A stretch of DNA of 64,000 nt from Cecembia rubra (GCF_003014575.1 NZ_PYGF01000005.1:1-64000); one strand, 5' to 3'; shown: positions 8,547 to 18,329, numbered from the stretch's first letter. Numbers and translations: made by a program. The notes: generated by a model from the sequence alone, not told the origin.

Positions 8547-9278
8547 TCAATTACCCGCTAGAAGATCATTCACCACTGCTGATGCACAACTGCACCCGAA
8601 TGCCGCAGGTAAAAAGGACATGGTCCCATAAGCTGATTTTTTATAGTTACGGCCATCGGTATGCATCAAGCTCTCTTTGATATAAAGTTCTGTAGAAAAT
8701 ACAGCCTTAAAACCTTTATTGATATCATGTTTTTTTAATCTCTTTCGGAGCATCCGTGCCAATTTGCAGTTGTAGGTTTCTGAAATATCTGAGATTTTGA
8801 TTTTGGTAGGATCAATTTTTCCCCCAGCACCCATTGAACTGACCAATGGAAATCCCCGTCGGTAAGCTCCTTCAATCAGGTGTAATTTTGGAGTTAAGCT
8901 ATCAATGCAATCCACTACATAATCGAATTCATTTTCAGCTAAAAGCTGGGAAATGGGTTCCGGGCCCAAGAATTCTTTTATCACATGAATTTTTAGGTTG
9001 GGGTTGATGCTTAACAGACGTTCTTCCATCCACTCTGCTTTAGATTGGCCTACATTTTTTTGAGTTGCAGGCAGCTGTCTGTTACAATTGCTGATATCCA
9101 CGACATCTCCATCAATAATGGTCATTTCACCGATACCACTTCTACAGATAAATTCAGCTGCAAAAGAACCTACTCCACCCAATCCTACAATCAGCACATG
9201 CTTTTTTGCTAACTTCTCCAATCCCTCACGTCCTACGATCAATTCTGTCCGTGAAAGCCAGGCAAAATCATTCATCAA
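8547..9278 (-). CDS. tcdA: tRNA threonylcarbamoyladenosine dehydratase TcdA (ThiF/E1-like)
   Basis: 243 residues of the ThiF/MoeB/HesA superfamily. The ATP-binding loop is VLIVGLGGVGSFAAE, then DGDVVDISNCNRQ, which carries the acidic and NR..P-type E1 residues, and DSLTPKLHLI. The absence of a rhodanese or ubiquitin-like partner domain and the N-terminal phrase WLSRTELIVG fit the TcdA (formerly YgdL/CsdL) group, which cyclises t6A at position 37 of ANN-decoding tRNAs. The start overlaps the end of the TatD-like gene by 11 bases, so the two are translationally coupled. A MoeB-type adenylyltransferase is less likely. Confidence 0.87.
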   Translation of the reverse strand: MMNDFAWLSRTELIVGREGLEKLAKKHVLIVGLGGVGSFAAEFICRSGIGEMTIIDGDVVDISNCNRQLPATQKNVGQSKAEWMEERLLSINPNLKIHVIKEFLGPEPISQLLAENEFDYVVDCIDSLTPKLHLIEGAYRRGFPLVSSMGAGGKIDPTKIKISDISETYNCKLARMLRKRLKKHDINKGFKAVFSTELYIKESLMHTDGRNYKKSAYGTMSFLPAAFGCSCASAVVNDLLAGN

Positions 9279-9912
9279 TTCCTCTTTTTGATATTTTCTT
9301 CCAGTTTTCTTTAAGCTGTCTGTCCAGGGTTTGGACAGGAAGGCGCAAAATTAAGGAAGCCTGTTCATATATGGAGGAAATATTTTTTTCAGAAGTATCG
9401 GTTTCTAAAAAAATCCGGTCTATGGGGCAGTTTTTCAGCCAGTTTTGGGCATTCGAGTCCTCTTTAAAGATGGCCTCCCCAAAGGAAAAGTAAATTGGGT
9501 ATTGCAATAGGCTTTGGGCTATGCTTTCTTTTTGGTTGAAACCATGCCAGATTATTGCCGGAGGGTTTTTTTCATTTTTCAAGAATTGCTGGAGAAGATG
9601 GACCCCTTTTACACAATGGAGGATTAGTGGTAAGCTATGTTTATAGGCAAGTTGAGCCTGAGCTGTAAAAGCTGCTAACTGTGTTTTTCCTTCTGGGCCT
9701 CTGGCTAAGTCAAACCCGCACTCTCCAATAGCCCAAAGGTTGGGATCATGAATGTTGTTTTCAATTTCAGATAACAGACTTTTCCAATCTTCATTCAGAG
9801 ACCAAGGATGAATTCCATACGAATACGGTGATTTGGGGGCATTCTTACCCACCAAATTAAATATCCGGTTGCATTGGGGGTCTTGGTGTGTATGGAAATC
9901 TATGTAGTCCAA
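9268..9912 (-). CDS. TatD-family metal-dependent hydrolase
   Basis: 214 residues, shorter than classical TatD (about 260). The amidohydrolase metal motif FHTHQD is at residues 5-10, GIHPWSL follows near 35, a metal-ligand glutamate sits in AIGECGFDLARG, and histidines lie in ILHCVKG and IWHGFN, with a final FLETDTSE carrying the catalytic aspartate. TatD-type enzymes act on DNA 3' ends or D-amino-acyl-tRNA; the exact substrate here is open. The gene is second in a leftward series after the BamA-like barrel (8-base gap) and overlaps tcdA. Confidence 0.85.
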   Translation of the reverse strand: MDYIDFHTHQDPQCNRIFNLVGKNAPKSPYSYGIHPWSLNEDWKSLLSEIENNIHDPNLWAIGECGFDLARGPEGKTQLAAFTAQAQLAYKHSLPLILHCVKGVHLLQQFLKNEKNPPAIIWHGFNQKESIAQSLLQYPIYFSFGEAIFKEDSNAQNWLKNCPIDRIFLETDTSEKNISSIYEQASLILRLPVQTLDRQLKENWKKISKRGIDE

Positions 9913-9920
9913 AGTATTCT

Positions 9921-11051
9921 CTATATGACCTCGTTCAAGCCAAAATAAAAGGCGCGCTGATCGCCGATTGCAAAGTCCAGTCGGATATTCAGTCCGTCGT
10001 CTGTGATTTTATATCTAAAACCAAATCCTCCCCCATATTTGAACCTTTTCCAGTCAAATTGCTGCAAGCTCCCGGCTACTTGACCAGAATGTGCGAAAAC
10101 CACCATGCCCAAGTTTCTATGTACCCTAAATCTGTATTCAGCCTGATGTACCATAGCGTGCCTATCTCTGTATTTTCCTTCAAAATATCCTCGCATCCTG
10201 TCACTTCCTCCTATCAAGGAAATTTGTTGAAATGGGGCATTGGCAGAGGTAAAACTCCACCAGCTTTGCAATGCCAAGGAATTATTTCTGACCTTTAGGT
10301 ATTTCCTTAGATCAAAAGTCAATTGTGAAAACTCAAATCTGCTTCCCAGAAAGCTGCTGTAATCCATGTATCCGATGCGATTAAACCATCCCCTATGCGG
10401 TTGAAAAATATTGTCCCGTGTATCATAGTTTAAAACCAGCCCCAATCCGGAAATCCTTTGGCCATCATAGCCTAAAGGGCGGTCAGTTTCCAGCAATCCA
10501 CCTTCTACTCTTTGTGAAATATCATCTGTCCTGAATTCGTATTTAGGGCCCAGATAAAGGCCTTTGAAAAGCATCCTTTCATAATTGATGAAAAATGATG
10601 CAAATCGGGTGGTATAAGCCTCTCCAGTAATTGTTGAAGCAATATCACCAATACCATAATATTTGAATGGAAAATTGGAAAGCTCAAGCCTTGCATTCAG
10701 CAAAGATCTGTTTTCATCTGCCCACCATTCCAGTTCTGTAGTAAAAATGCTTTGGTTATTGAGTGTGTACAAAAATGTAATGGGCAATGTGGAAGGCCTT
10801 AGATTTTGGTTTTTTTCCCCCTGAGGCCTAAAAATCCTTAAGGCCCTGGCTCCAAGACCTAAATTGGTTTCAGGACTATAAACCAGAGCGGGTATAATTG
10901 TCCACTTATCTCCAGAGATGATATCGATTACCCTATCCCCAAAATCAAATAGTTTGTCAAGGCCTCTATTGGTTTCTTTCAGTTCAAGCTCTTGGGCCTG
11001 AAGAAAAAAACTGAATAAAAATAGCCCCAATGAAAAGTAGATTTTCCTCAT
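9921..11051 (-). CDS. BamA/TamA-type outer-membrane beta-barrel protein
   Basis: 376 residues from the ATG at 11051 (the frame extends to a non-ATG start at 11069). A signal peptide (MRKIYFSLGLFLFSFFLQAQ) is followed directly by a bacterial surface antigen barrel with no POTRA repeats visible. Alternating strands end in the aromatic-rich C-terminus typical of outer-membrane proteins; RGWFNRIGY and GGSDRMRGYFEGKYRDR match the barrel motif, the latter corresponding to the conserved RGY/F substrate-loop region of BamA. Barrel-only members are common in Bacteroidota and their role is unknown. It is followed closely by the TatD-like gene. Confidence 0.83.
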   Translation of the reverse strand: MRKIYFSLGLFLFSFFLQAQELELKETNRGLDKLFDFGDRVIDIISGDKWTIIPALVYSPETNLGLGARALRIFRPQGEKNQNLRPSTLPITFLYTLNNQSIFTTELEWWADENRSLLNARLELSNFPFKYYGIGDIASTITGEAYTTRFASFFINYERMLFKGLYLGPKYEFRTDDISQRVEGGLLETDRPLGYDGQRISGLGLVLNYDTRDNIFQPHRGWFNRIGYMDYSSFLGSRFEFSQLTFDLRKYLKVRNNSLALQSWWSFTSANAPFQQISLIGGSDRMRGYFEGKYRDRHAMVHQAEYRFRVHRNLGMVVFAHSGQVAGSLQQFDWKRFKYGGGFGFRYKITDDGLNIRLDFAIGDQRAFYFGLNEVI

Positions 11052-11134
11052 TGGGGCAAAGGTAAGCAAATACCGAATTATTTGATCTTCTCAAGAGAAG
11101 TTAGTCATTGGTTTTGCCAATAAATTCCGGGATG

Positions 11135-13540
11135 TTAGAATTCTACAATCAGTCCAATTGTAGGCAACAATGTTCCTGCAGGATTATCAATAAGCCGCAT
11201 TTCATACCTGCTTGGATCATTTGGATTAACTTTAATGCTACCATCGGGATTCCTTACAGGAATAAGCAAAGGAGGTTGCTCAGCTTGGAAATTGTAAGCA
11301 TTCTGGATATCTAAGAACCAATTTAGGTTCCATTTTTTGAAGAAATATTTTTTATCAATTCTAAGATCCAGCTGGTGGAAAGCCTGAAGCCTAATGGCAT
11401 TGATCAGGTTGTAATCCAATAGTGGTTGCCCACGTAGGTTCCAAACTTCAATCAAAGAGGATGTTTCAATATCGATCGGGGTATAAGGGGTACCTCCAAG
11501 ATATCTCCATCTTGCCCCAAATTCCCAGTTTTTTACAAATCTTTTTCCAGCTGTCAAACTTACAATGATGCGGTTATCCCATGCAGAAGGAATAAATCCT
11601 TGAGTATTTGGATTGGTAAACTCACTTCTTACCAACGTGAGTGAGCCAATACCATAAAAATTGTTGAAGAAGCGCTGTTGGGCCAAGAACTCCAATCCAT
11701 AAGCCCTTCCCTGTGCATCAGACCTTAATTCTTCATTTCCGATAACTCCAAAATCAGCTCCCAAATTGGCCAAAGCAATTCCGTTCAGGACAGAGGAGGG
11801 ATAGTTATTGTAGTGTTTATAGAATGCTTCTACCGAAAATCTCCTACTTTTTTGTGGAAGCACTTTTTCTATTCCTGTAATGAATTGACTTGACCTGATA
11901 AAGCGAATATCATTCAATTGGTTGACCAATTCCCCTTCATTATTTCTGAATCCTAATGCTGTATAAGGTGGCCTTTGGTAATAGATACCGGCGCTTGAAG
12001 TCCAGAAAAGGTTTGGTTTGAACTGGTAGGATATTGAAAGCCTTGGACTAATCTGATTGAGAGGGTTTTGAGCGGTCTGTCCGAAATCACTGCCATCCAT
12101 CCTTACTCCACCACTTAGCAACAATCTTTCATTGAAGTAGTTTTTGCTTGCAGATACAAATGCTCCATAACTGTTAAAAAATGATCTGGCATTTACATTG
12201 ATCACTTGCCCTATCGGTGCCAATGTTAAACGGTCAAAATTACTGATAGTAAATCGAGAATATTCGTAGTTAAAGCCATATTTGAAGGTCACCGGTCCTT
12301 TAAAAATAGAATTCTCAGCACGGAATTTGTTTTCACTTTCCTGTGAAAGATAGTCAAACAGGATATTTTCCTTTGTAGATTCGTCATTTCCGGCATACTT
12401 AAAGGAGCGGTTATTGAGCATATTTCTGCTCAGGATAAAAGTCCAGAAGCCATTTTCCCTGTATCTTTTTAGCCTAAGACCAGTAGTATAATTCCATTGG
12501 GTTGAGATGGGAAGGTTATCCAAAAGATATAACCTGGATTCTCTTTCCTCAATGGTTTCATTCCTTGGTTCATCAAAGTTTAGAGAAAAGAGGTCTATGG
12601 CGCCGACCCCTAAGAATGTCAACTCTGTTTTGTCATTAATTTTGGTTACAGTTTTCACCTGGAAGTCATAAAAATCAGGTAGGAAAGGAAGTCCTAATGC
12701 CCTAAATAACAGTTGAAGGTATGATCTCCTGGCCGAAATGAGGTAGGTTGTTTTTTCTCCCAGAGGCCCTTCATTAGAAAAGGTGAATTCACTCGCCCCT
12801 ATGGTCATTTGGGTAAACATCTTGTCACTTCTTCCTTCTTTAAATTCAAAATTAAAGAAGGAGCTAAGTGAATTCATCCTGTCCGCCGGGAACCCTCCTG
12901 TAATGACATCCACATTTTTGATCAAATTGACATTTAGGATACCTACAGGACCACCGGAAGAGCCTTGTGTGGCAAAGTGATTGATCACAGGAACCTCAAT
13001 GTCATCAATAAAAAACTTGTTTTCATTGGGAGCGCCACCTCTGATAATGATGTCATTTCTAAAGCTGGCAGTACTCGCAACTCCTGGAAGTGATTGGATT
13101 ACCCTACTTATATCCCTGTTTCCGCCCGGATATCTTTCAATCTCATTGGTATTCAGTTTTCTTACTGAAATTGGGGTTTCATCAGATCTAGTAAATTCTG
13201 CATTGACTGTAACCTCAGAAAGATCGGCGGCTTCTTCTCTGAGTTCAAAATTGAGTTGAACTGATCTTGCTCTTGTTACTTGTATTTCAAACTGAGTTTG
13301 AGAGCGGTAGCCTATAAAACTTGCTCTGACATTATAGAGGCCAGGTTCTATATTGGATAATACATAATTGCCATCAAGATCAGTAACAGTACCATAGTCA
13401 GTACCTAAAATGACTATGTTGGCAAAAGAAATGCCTTCATTATTGACAGGATTGGATACCCTCCCACGGATTTCGCCCATTTGGGCCATTGTTTGAATAA
13501 ATGAAAACAAAAGGATTATGAGAAGAAATGAAAGTCGCAT
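11135..13540 (-). CDS. TonB-dependent outer-membrane receptor with carboxypeptidase-like N-domain
   Basis: 801 residues. A signal peptide ends near residue 20 (MAQ). Residues about 23-105 form a carboxypeptidase-regulatory-like beta-sandwich (IRGRVSN, GTVTDLDGNYVL). The TonB plug follows (about 115-230) with SLPGVASTASFRNDIIIRGGAPNENKFFIDDIEV, and then a 22-strand barrel ends in GLIVEF with a C-terminal phenylalanine. It lacks the length and the paired SusD gene of SusC-type transporters, so it more likely imports a siderophore, metal complex or small ligand. The cargo is not readable. It heads a leftward group with the BamA-like gene. Confidence 0.9.
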   Translation of the reverse strand: MRLSFLLIILLFSFIQTMAQMGEIRGRVSNPVNNEGISFANIVILGTDYGTVTDLDGNYVLSNIEPGLYNVRASFIGYRSQTQFEIQVTRARSVQLNFELREEAADLSEVTVNAEFTRSDETPISVRKLNTNEIERYPGGNRDISRVIQSLPGVASTASFRNDIIIRGGAPNENKFFIDDIEVPVINHFATQGSSGGPVGILNVNLIKNVDVITGGFPADRMNSLSSFFNFEFKEGRSDKMFTQMTIGASEFTFSNEGPLGEKTTYLISARRSYLQLLFRALGLPFLPDFYDFQVKTVTKINDKTELTFLGVGAIDLFSLNFDEPRNETIEERESRLYLLDNLPISTQWNYTTGLRLKRYRENGFWTFILSRNMLNNRSFKYAGNDESTKENILFDYLSQESENKFRAENSIFKGPVTFKYGFNYEYSRFTISNFDRLTLAPIGQVINVNARSFFNSYGAFVSASKNYFNERLLLSGGVRMDGSDFGQTAQNPLNQISPRLSISYQFKPNLFWTSSAGIYYQRPPYTALGFRNNEGELVNQLNDIRFIRSSQFITGIEKVLPQKSRRFSVEAFYKHYNNYPSSVLNGIALANLGADFGVIGNEELRSDAQGRAYGLEFLAQQRFFNNFYGIGSLTLVRSEFTNPNTQGFIPSAWDNRIIVSLTAGKRFVKNWEFGARWRYLGGTPYTPIDIETSSLIEVWNLRGQPLLDYNLINAIRLQAFHQLDLRIDKKYFFKKWNLNWFLDIQNAYNFQAEQPPLLIPVRNPDGSIKVNPNDPSRYEMRLIDNPAGTLLPTIGLIVEF

Positions 13541-13621
13541 AATTGTACATGTATAACCTGTATGTAAGCTAGAATCACAAGATTTTGTTTGGAAAAAATG
13601 GGAATATTTTAGTAAAAAAAT

Positions 13622-14335
13622 TTATCTTTTTCCGTAAGCTTCTTTCACTTGCCAAAGCCTCCACCAAGGTGTACCGGGTGAATCGTGATGTTCATAATGA
13701 TACCCGAAAAAATAGCAGGAAATGAAAGCCCATAAATGGTTTTCATTTTGACTGTGCGAGTGATGTTTGTTGTCGATTTGCCCTTTGTGGGGTAAATATG
13801 TCCCGAAATAAAACAGTTGTAAGGTGGAAAGTATAGCAGGCAACATCCAGAATACAATCAAATTCTCAGTCGATAGAAATAGTTTGAGGATATTGAAGCT
13901 GATCGCCATCAATAGAAACTGCCATATGTTCAGGTATTGCTTGATGAAACTGAGGTACCAGATAAAGAAATTACCTGAGGCGTGGTAGTCTGGGTCTTTG
14001 TCTGTGGCGACATAGCGATGGTGTTCATGGTGTTTTGGAAAAAGCTTCCAATAAAAGTTGAATGAAAACAGGATTGCTGCGATCCATCCAATGGTATGAT
14101 TGATTTCCTTATTGGTTGAAACAACCCCGTGCATGGCATCATGGGCTGTAATGAATAAGCCCGTGTAGAGATGCATTTGAAATAGGATGGCAAGGTAGGT
14201 AAGAGGATTTGTCCAGTTGAAATCCCATTGTAATAGGAAGCATAAGGAAACTGCCCAAATTGATATTATGCTTATCGCAATTAGGATTCCTTTTGCACCA
14301 AGGGAACTAGAAATTGGGTATTCTCTCATTGTCAT
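13622..14335 (-). CDS. crtW: Beta-carotene ketolase CrtW
   Basis: 237 residues from the ATG at 14335; the frame extends to a TTG at 14350. It is a membrane di-iron desaturase-like protein with all histidine clusters of CrtW: HDAMHG (65-70), HHEHHR, DPDYH, FGTYLPHKG, HHSHSQNE and the terminal YHYEHHDSPGTPWWRLW. CrtW adds a 4-keto group to beta-ionone rings. With CrtZ and CruF nearby this points to a 3-hydroxy-4-keto monocyclic carotenoid. It is the last gene of the leftward crt unit, about 24 bases after ispH. Confidence 0.92.
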   Translation of the reverse strand: MTMREYPISSSLGAKGILIAISIISIWAVSLCFLLQWDFNWTNPLTYLAILFQMHLYTGLFITAHDAMHGVVSTNKEINHTIGWIAAILFSFNFYWKLFPKHHEHHRYVATDKDPDYHASGNFFIWYLSFIKQYLNIWQFLLMAISFNILKLFLSTENLIVFWMLPAILSTLQLFYFGTYLPHKGQIDNKHHSHSQNENHLWAFISCYFFGYHYEHHDSPGTPWWRLWQVKEAYGKR

Positions 14336-14359
14336 TTTATTATGAACCAAGAGGAGCTC

Positions 14360-15205
14360 TTAAAACTTCTCAATCCTTTCTTTTACCTGTTCCATCAGCC
14401 ACATTGGTGTGGAGGTAGCTCCACATATTCCGACAGATTCATTAGCTGAAAACCAGTCGAGGTTTACTTGTTCTGGATTTGAAACAAAGTAAGTGTTTGG
14501 ATTTTTGTCCTTGCAAACATTATATAAAACTTTGCCATTGGAGGATTTAGTTCCACTGACAAATATTATTTTGTCAAACTTGTCAGCAAATTCCCGGAGC
14601 TCTTTGTCTCTGTTAGAAACCTGCCTGCAAATGGTATCGTTGGTATTGACTGTGATGCCATTTTCTTTTAGTATATCATTGATTTCATAAAATTTATCTG
14701 TGCTTTTTGTAGTCTGACTGTACAAAGTCAGGTTCTTGGGCAAGGAACCCAAGTCCAATTCGGATATGTCCTGAAATACAACAGCTTTGTTATTGGTCTG
14801 ACCTAAAAGACCTACGACTTCAGCATGGCCGTGCTTACCATATATATATATGGTCTCGTCTTTGTCAAAAGAATTTTTAATTCTGTTTTGGAGTTTGAGA
14901 ACAACAGGACAGCTTGCATCGATTAAAGTAAGGTTATTTTTTATAGCCAATTGATAAGTTGATGGGGGCTCCCCATGTGCTCTTATCAGTACCTTTTCGT
15001 CTTGGAGATTATTCAATTGATTGTGATCAATGATCCTAAGGCCTTTTTGTGTGAGGCGGTTTACCTCCTCATCATTGTGAACAATGTCTCCCAAGCAATA
15101 CAAATAACCTTGTTCATCAAGAATTTCTTCTGCCATTTCTATGGCATAGACAACACCAAAACAAAAGCCGGAGTGTTGGTCAATATGTACTTGCAAGTTC
15201 AACAT
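14360..15205 (-). CDS. ispH: 4-hydroxy-3-methylbut-2-enyl diphosphate reductase IspH
   Basis: 281 residues. IspH makes IPP and DMAPP in the last step of the MEP pathway with a 4Fe-4S cluster. The three cluster cysteines are visible in SGFCFGV, DASCPVV and GICGATSTP, with the substrate-binding histidines in DIVHN and RAHGEP. The length is normal. Its position between crtB and crtW puts isoprenoid precursor supply under the same likely control as pigment synthesis. A gap of about 100 bases separates it from crtB, so an extra internal promoter is possible. Confidence 0.95.
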   Translation of the reverse strand: MLNLQVHIDQHSGFCFGVVYAIEMAEEILDEQGYLYCLGDIVHNDEEVNRLTQKGLRIIDHNQLNNLQDEKVLIRAHGEPPSTYQLAIKNNLTLIDASCPVVLKLQNRIKNSFDKDETIYIYGKHGHAEVVGLLGQTNNKAVVFQDISELDLGSLPKNLTLYSQTTKSTDKFYEINDILKENGITVNTNDTICRQVSNRDKELREFADKFDKIIFVSGTKSSNGKVLYNVCKDKNPNTYFVSNPEQVNLDWFSANESVGICGATSTPMWLMEQVKERIEKF

Positions 15206-15306
15206 AAGCTATTAACTTTTGACTTTTTGAATTGTTTTGGTTTATGATATTTTCAATTGATCCTAAATATTCACCGAATTGTCTGATTTTGAAACTTCAA
15301 ATTCTA

Positions 15307-16155
15307 TCAACCTAAACCCAGTTTCATTCCAAAGTAGGTCCCAAGCAATAGGGACAGCTTTCTTGAATTCGGAATTCTAATCCGTTTTTGAGTAATTGTT
15401 TCCGCAGGTAAGTCTTTGATTTTATCAAATAGTTTTTGATAGTAGAGATAAGCTACCTTTACACCCAATTTAGCACCTTCGGGCAGTTTTTTGATTCCCT
15501 CCAAGGCTTCATCAAAATCTCTTTGTATATCTTCCTCAATCAATTCCTTGGCAGATTTATCAAAGGTATTGAAATCCACACCTGGAAAATATACCCTACC
15601 TCTTTCTTCAAAGTCACTTTTTATATCTCGGAGGAAATTGACTTTTTGGAAAGCAGCACCAAGCTTGCAGGCAGGTGATTTCAATCTCTCATATTGCTGT
15701 TGATCACCTTCCACAAATACCTTAAGACACATCAGCCCTACTACTTCTGCTGAACCATAAATGTACTCATGATACCTGGAGTCGTTATAGCTTTTGAAAT
15801 CCAGATCCATTTCCATGCTTTTCAGAAAGGCCTCTATCAAATCCAGATCTATTTGGTATTGGTTTACAATCAACTGAAAGGCATGTAACACAGGGTTCAA
15901 ACTGATTTTATTTTCAATAGCTTCATAGGTATCCAATTTAAATTGATCCAATAAGGTCTTTTTATCTTTGTCGTGGAATGTGTCCACAATTTCATCCGCA
16001 TACCGGACAAATCCATATATAGCATAAATTGGCAAATGGAATTTTTTATCCAGGGTTTTGATGCCCAGGGTAAAGCTTGTGCTGTACCTTTGAGTAATCA
16101 GCTTACTGCATTCAAAGGTGGTTTGATCATAGAGCATTTTTGCATCCATACCCAT
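15307..16155 (-). CDS. crtB: Phytoene synthase CrtB
   Basis: 282 residues of the squalene/phytoene synthase family. The two aspartate-rich motifs are YADEIVDTF near residue 52 and NFLRDIKSDFEERGRVYFP near 170, which bind the Mg-diphosphates of two geranylgeranyl diphosphates. SAEVVGLMCLK lies between them. It produces phytoene, the first C40 intermediate. It follows crtI by 15 bases in the same operon. No crtE (GGPP synthase) gene is in the window. Confidence 0.95.
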   Translation of the reverse strand: MGMDAKMLYDQTTFECSKLITQRYSTSFTLGIKTLDKKFHLPIYAIYGFVRYADEIVDTFHDKDKKTLLDQFKLDTYEAIENKISLNPVLHAFQLIVNQYQIDLDLIEAFLKSMEMDLDFKSYNDSRYHEYIYGSAEVVGLMCLKVFVEGDQQQYERLKSPACKLGAAFQKVNFLRDIKSDFEERGRVYFPGVDFNTFDKSAKELIEEDIQRDFDEALEGIKKLPEGAKLGVKVAYLYYQKLFDKIKDLPAETITQKRIRIPNSRKLSLLLGTYFGMKLGLG

Positions 16156-16170
16156 AATATACCAATTTAT

Positions 16171-17652
16171 CTACAAATTGTTTTCTTTTATTATTTCTCT
16201 TGATACCACATGACCCGAAATTATGGTTGGTGGCACCCCAGGTCCAGGAACTGTCAATTGCCCTGTATAGTATAGATTATTGACTTTTTTGTTTTTCAAT
16301 GAAGGCTTGAGAATTGCAGTTTGCAACAGGGTATTGGCCAATCCATAGGCATTTCCTTTGAAGGCATTGTAATCCGCTTTGAAATCACTGTGTGCGTAGG
16401 ATCTTTTGAAAACAACATGGCTTCTGATTTCCTGCCCAGTCAATTTTTCCAAGCGGTCCATGACCATATGGTAATATTTTTCACGGATTTCTTCCCCGTC
16501 TTCGAGATCAGGAGCCAATGGGATCAATATGACTAAGTTTTCTTTTCCTTCTGGTGCTACGCTTGGGTCTGTTTTGGATGCTGCGGATAAATAAAACAGT
16601 GGCCTTTCGGGCCATCTTGGATTTTTATATATGGCATCTGCATGTGGACCCATCTGTTCATCGAAGAAAAGGCAGTGATGAGTTAGATTTTCTAATTTTT
16701 TGTCAATTCCGAGGTAAAACAAGAGAGAGGATGGTGCCATTACCCTCTTATTCCAATAATTTTCACTATAATTTCTATACTCAGGTGACAAGAGTTGACT
16801 GTCTACATGGTGGTAATCAGCTGCTGCCACTACCACATCTGCCTCATATTTTTTCCCGTTTTTTAATACAACACCCTTGGCTTTGCCATTTTGTACTTCT
16901 ATTTGGGATACGTCTGCACCTAGTTGGATGTTGACACCTTTTTCCTCTGCCAATTTCACCATACCTTTAACTATCTCGTGCATGCCTCCCATTGGGTACC
17001 ATGTTCCCAAAACAATATCCGCATAATTCATCAAACTGTACAGGGCAGGAATATTATCAGCTGTTTCACCAAGGAAAATTACTGGGAATTCCATTAAACG
17101 GATTATTTTTTCATCATTGAAGAACTTTCTGACATGTTTGGCCATAGATTGAAATACATCCATTCGGATGATATCTGCCAATAACCTTGGATTTGTAAAT
17201 TCAAAAATTGACCTGCTTGGCCTATATACCAGGTCGTTTATTCCTACCTTGTATTTGTATGCAGCTTGTTCCAGAAAAGCATCTAGTTTTGGGCCTACTC
17301 CTGGCTCCATGCTTTCCAATAAAGCCTTAAAGTCTTTCAAATCTGCAGGGATATTTACGAATTGTTTTTCGCCAAAAACTACTGTATATGAAGGGTCAAG
17401 TCTGACCAGATTGTAATAGTCAGATGGCTTTTTTCCAAAGTTGGCAAAGTATTTTTCGAAAACATCCGGCATCCAGTACCAAGAGGGCCCCATATCAAAA
17501 ACAAAACCCTCGGCTTCGAACTTTCGGGCTCTTCCGCCGGGGGTAGTGTTTTTTTCTAAAATGGTAACTTTGTATCCTGCGTGTGCCAAATGGGTAGCCG
17601 TGGACAAACCAGCAAATCCTGATCCAATGACTACCACCTGTTTTTGTGGCAT
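16171..17652 (-). CDS. crtI: Phytoene desaturase CrtI
   Basis: 493 residues. The N-terminal FAD-binding motif is VVVIGSGFAGLSTATHLA, followed by LEKNTTPGGRARKF, and the C-terminal carotenoid-oxidase signature is NNLYYTGQLTVPGPGVPPTIISG. This is the typical bacterial CrtI that carries out the successive desaturations of phytoene to lycopene (or neurosporene). A CrtD-type 3,4-desaturase is a possible alternative, but its place directly before crtB favours CrtI. It is six bases downstream of the ECF sigma gene. Confidence 0.93.
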   Translation of the reverse strand: MPQKQVVVIGSGFAGLSTATHLAHAGYKVTILEKNTTPGGRARKFEAEGFVFDMGPSWYWMPDVFEKYFANFGKKPSDYYNLVRLDPSYTVVFGEKQFVNIPADLKDFKALLESMEPGVGPKLDAFLEQAAYKYKVGINDLVYRPSRSIFEFTNPRLLADIIRMDVFQSMAKHVRKFFNDEKIIRLMEFPVIFLGETADNIPALYSLMNYADIVLGTWYPMGGMHEIVKGMVKLAEEKGVNIQLGADVSQIEVQNGKAKGVVLKNGKKYEADVVVAAADYHHVDSQLLSPEYRNYSENYWNKRVMAPSSLLFYLGIDKKLENLTHHCLFFDEQMGPHADAIYKNPRWPERPLFYLSAASKTDPSVAPEGKENLVILIPLAPDLEDGEEIREKYYHMVMDRLEKLTGQEIRSHVVFKRSYAHSDFKADYNAFKGNAYGLANTLLQTAILKPSLKNKKVNNLYYTGQLTVPGPGVPPTIISGHVVSREIIKENNL

Positions 17653-17658
17653 AATTGA

Positions 17659-18171
17659 TTAATTTTTATGTTGGTATACGTGTAAGTCTTCTTTTAAAAG
17701 TTTCCTGGCAATATGAATTCTATTTTTTACAGTTCCAATAGGTATATTTAGTTTATCAGCAATTTCGTGGTATTTAAAACCTCTGTAGTGCATCATGAAT
17801 GGGATTTTGTAAACTTCTTCCAGTTTTTCAATGGCTGAATGTATATCATCCATGGTGAAATCTCCATAAGCACCATTTTCAACCAGAATGTCACCTGAAT
17901 TGATGTAGTGGAGATTTTCTGTGGTATCTACAAATGTACCTCTTCTCACCATTCTTTGATAATTGGTGATAAAAGTGTTCTTCATGATGGTATAAAGCCA
18001 AGCCTTTAGATTCGTTCCCTCTGTGAATTTATCCTTGTTTGTAAATGCCTTTACCATGGTGTCCTGTAATAGGTCATTGGCATCATCCATATCTCTTGTT
18101 AATTTCAGGGCGAATGGCTTCAAAGAACTGGATAGCTTGTTGAGCGAGTAACTGAATTCTAGAGTTGTCAT
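17659..18171 (-). CDS. ECF RNA polymerase sigma factor heading the carotenoid operon
   Basis: 170 residues from the ATG at 18171 (the frame runs to a TTG at 18195). Region 2 is clear in DMDDANDLLQDTMVKAFTNKDKF and TNLKAWLYTIMKNTFI; region 4 in IPFMMHYRGFKYHEIADKLN and GTVKNRIHIARKLL. No anti-sigma gene follows, so control is probably transcriptional. It is the first gene of the sigma-crtI-crtB-ispH-crtW unit, and paired TTGTTTAA half-sites lie just upstream. Whether it drives the crt genes themselves or a wider light or oxidative-stress regulon is inference. Confidence 0.9.
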   Translation of the reverse strand: MTTLEFSYSLNKLSSSLKPFALKLTRDMDDANDLLQDTMVKAFTNKDKFTEGTNLKAWLYTIMKNTFITNYQRMVRRGTFVDTTENLHYINSGDILVENGAYGDFTMDDIHSAIEKLEEVYKIPFMMHYRGFKYHEIADKLNIPIGTVKNRIHIARKLLKEDLHVYQHKN

Positions 18172-18182
18172 GGCTTTCTGTT

Positions 18183-18259
18183 TTTGTTTAATCAAAATTA
18201 TTAAAACTTAAACAAAGTGCAAACATTTTGTCTAATTTATTTTTGAAAATATTAAACAA
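18183..18259 (-). promoter_or_regulatory. Candidate operator: TTGTTTAA repeats upstream of the crt sigma gene
   Basis: The octamer TTGTTTAA occurs at 18184-18191 and inverted at 18208-18215 and 18252-18259; the first two form an inverted repeat of nine-base arms (18183-18191, 18208-18216) separated by 16 bases. A fourth copy at 18359-18366 overlaps the terminator flank of the regulator gene. The same octamer is at 20487-20494 before the second crt unit. The region is A+T-rich, so chance contributes. The MerR/B12 regulator is the natural candidate binder (inference). Confidence 0.4.
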
Positions 18260-18329
18260 AATTAAGATGTTGTTCATTCCAAATCTCTGAAATTTGGTGA
18301 ATAACGGTTAATTGTAACTTTAAGTGCAT

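Noticed and set aside
9888-10298. 136-codon plus-strand ORF
   Set aside because: It lies antisense within the BamA-like gene, shows no recognisable protein pattern and is a shadow of the real frame.
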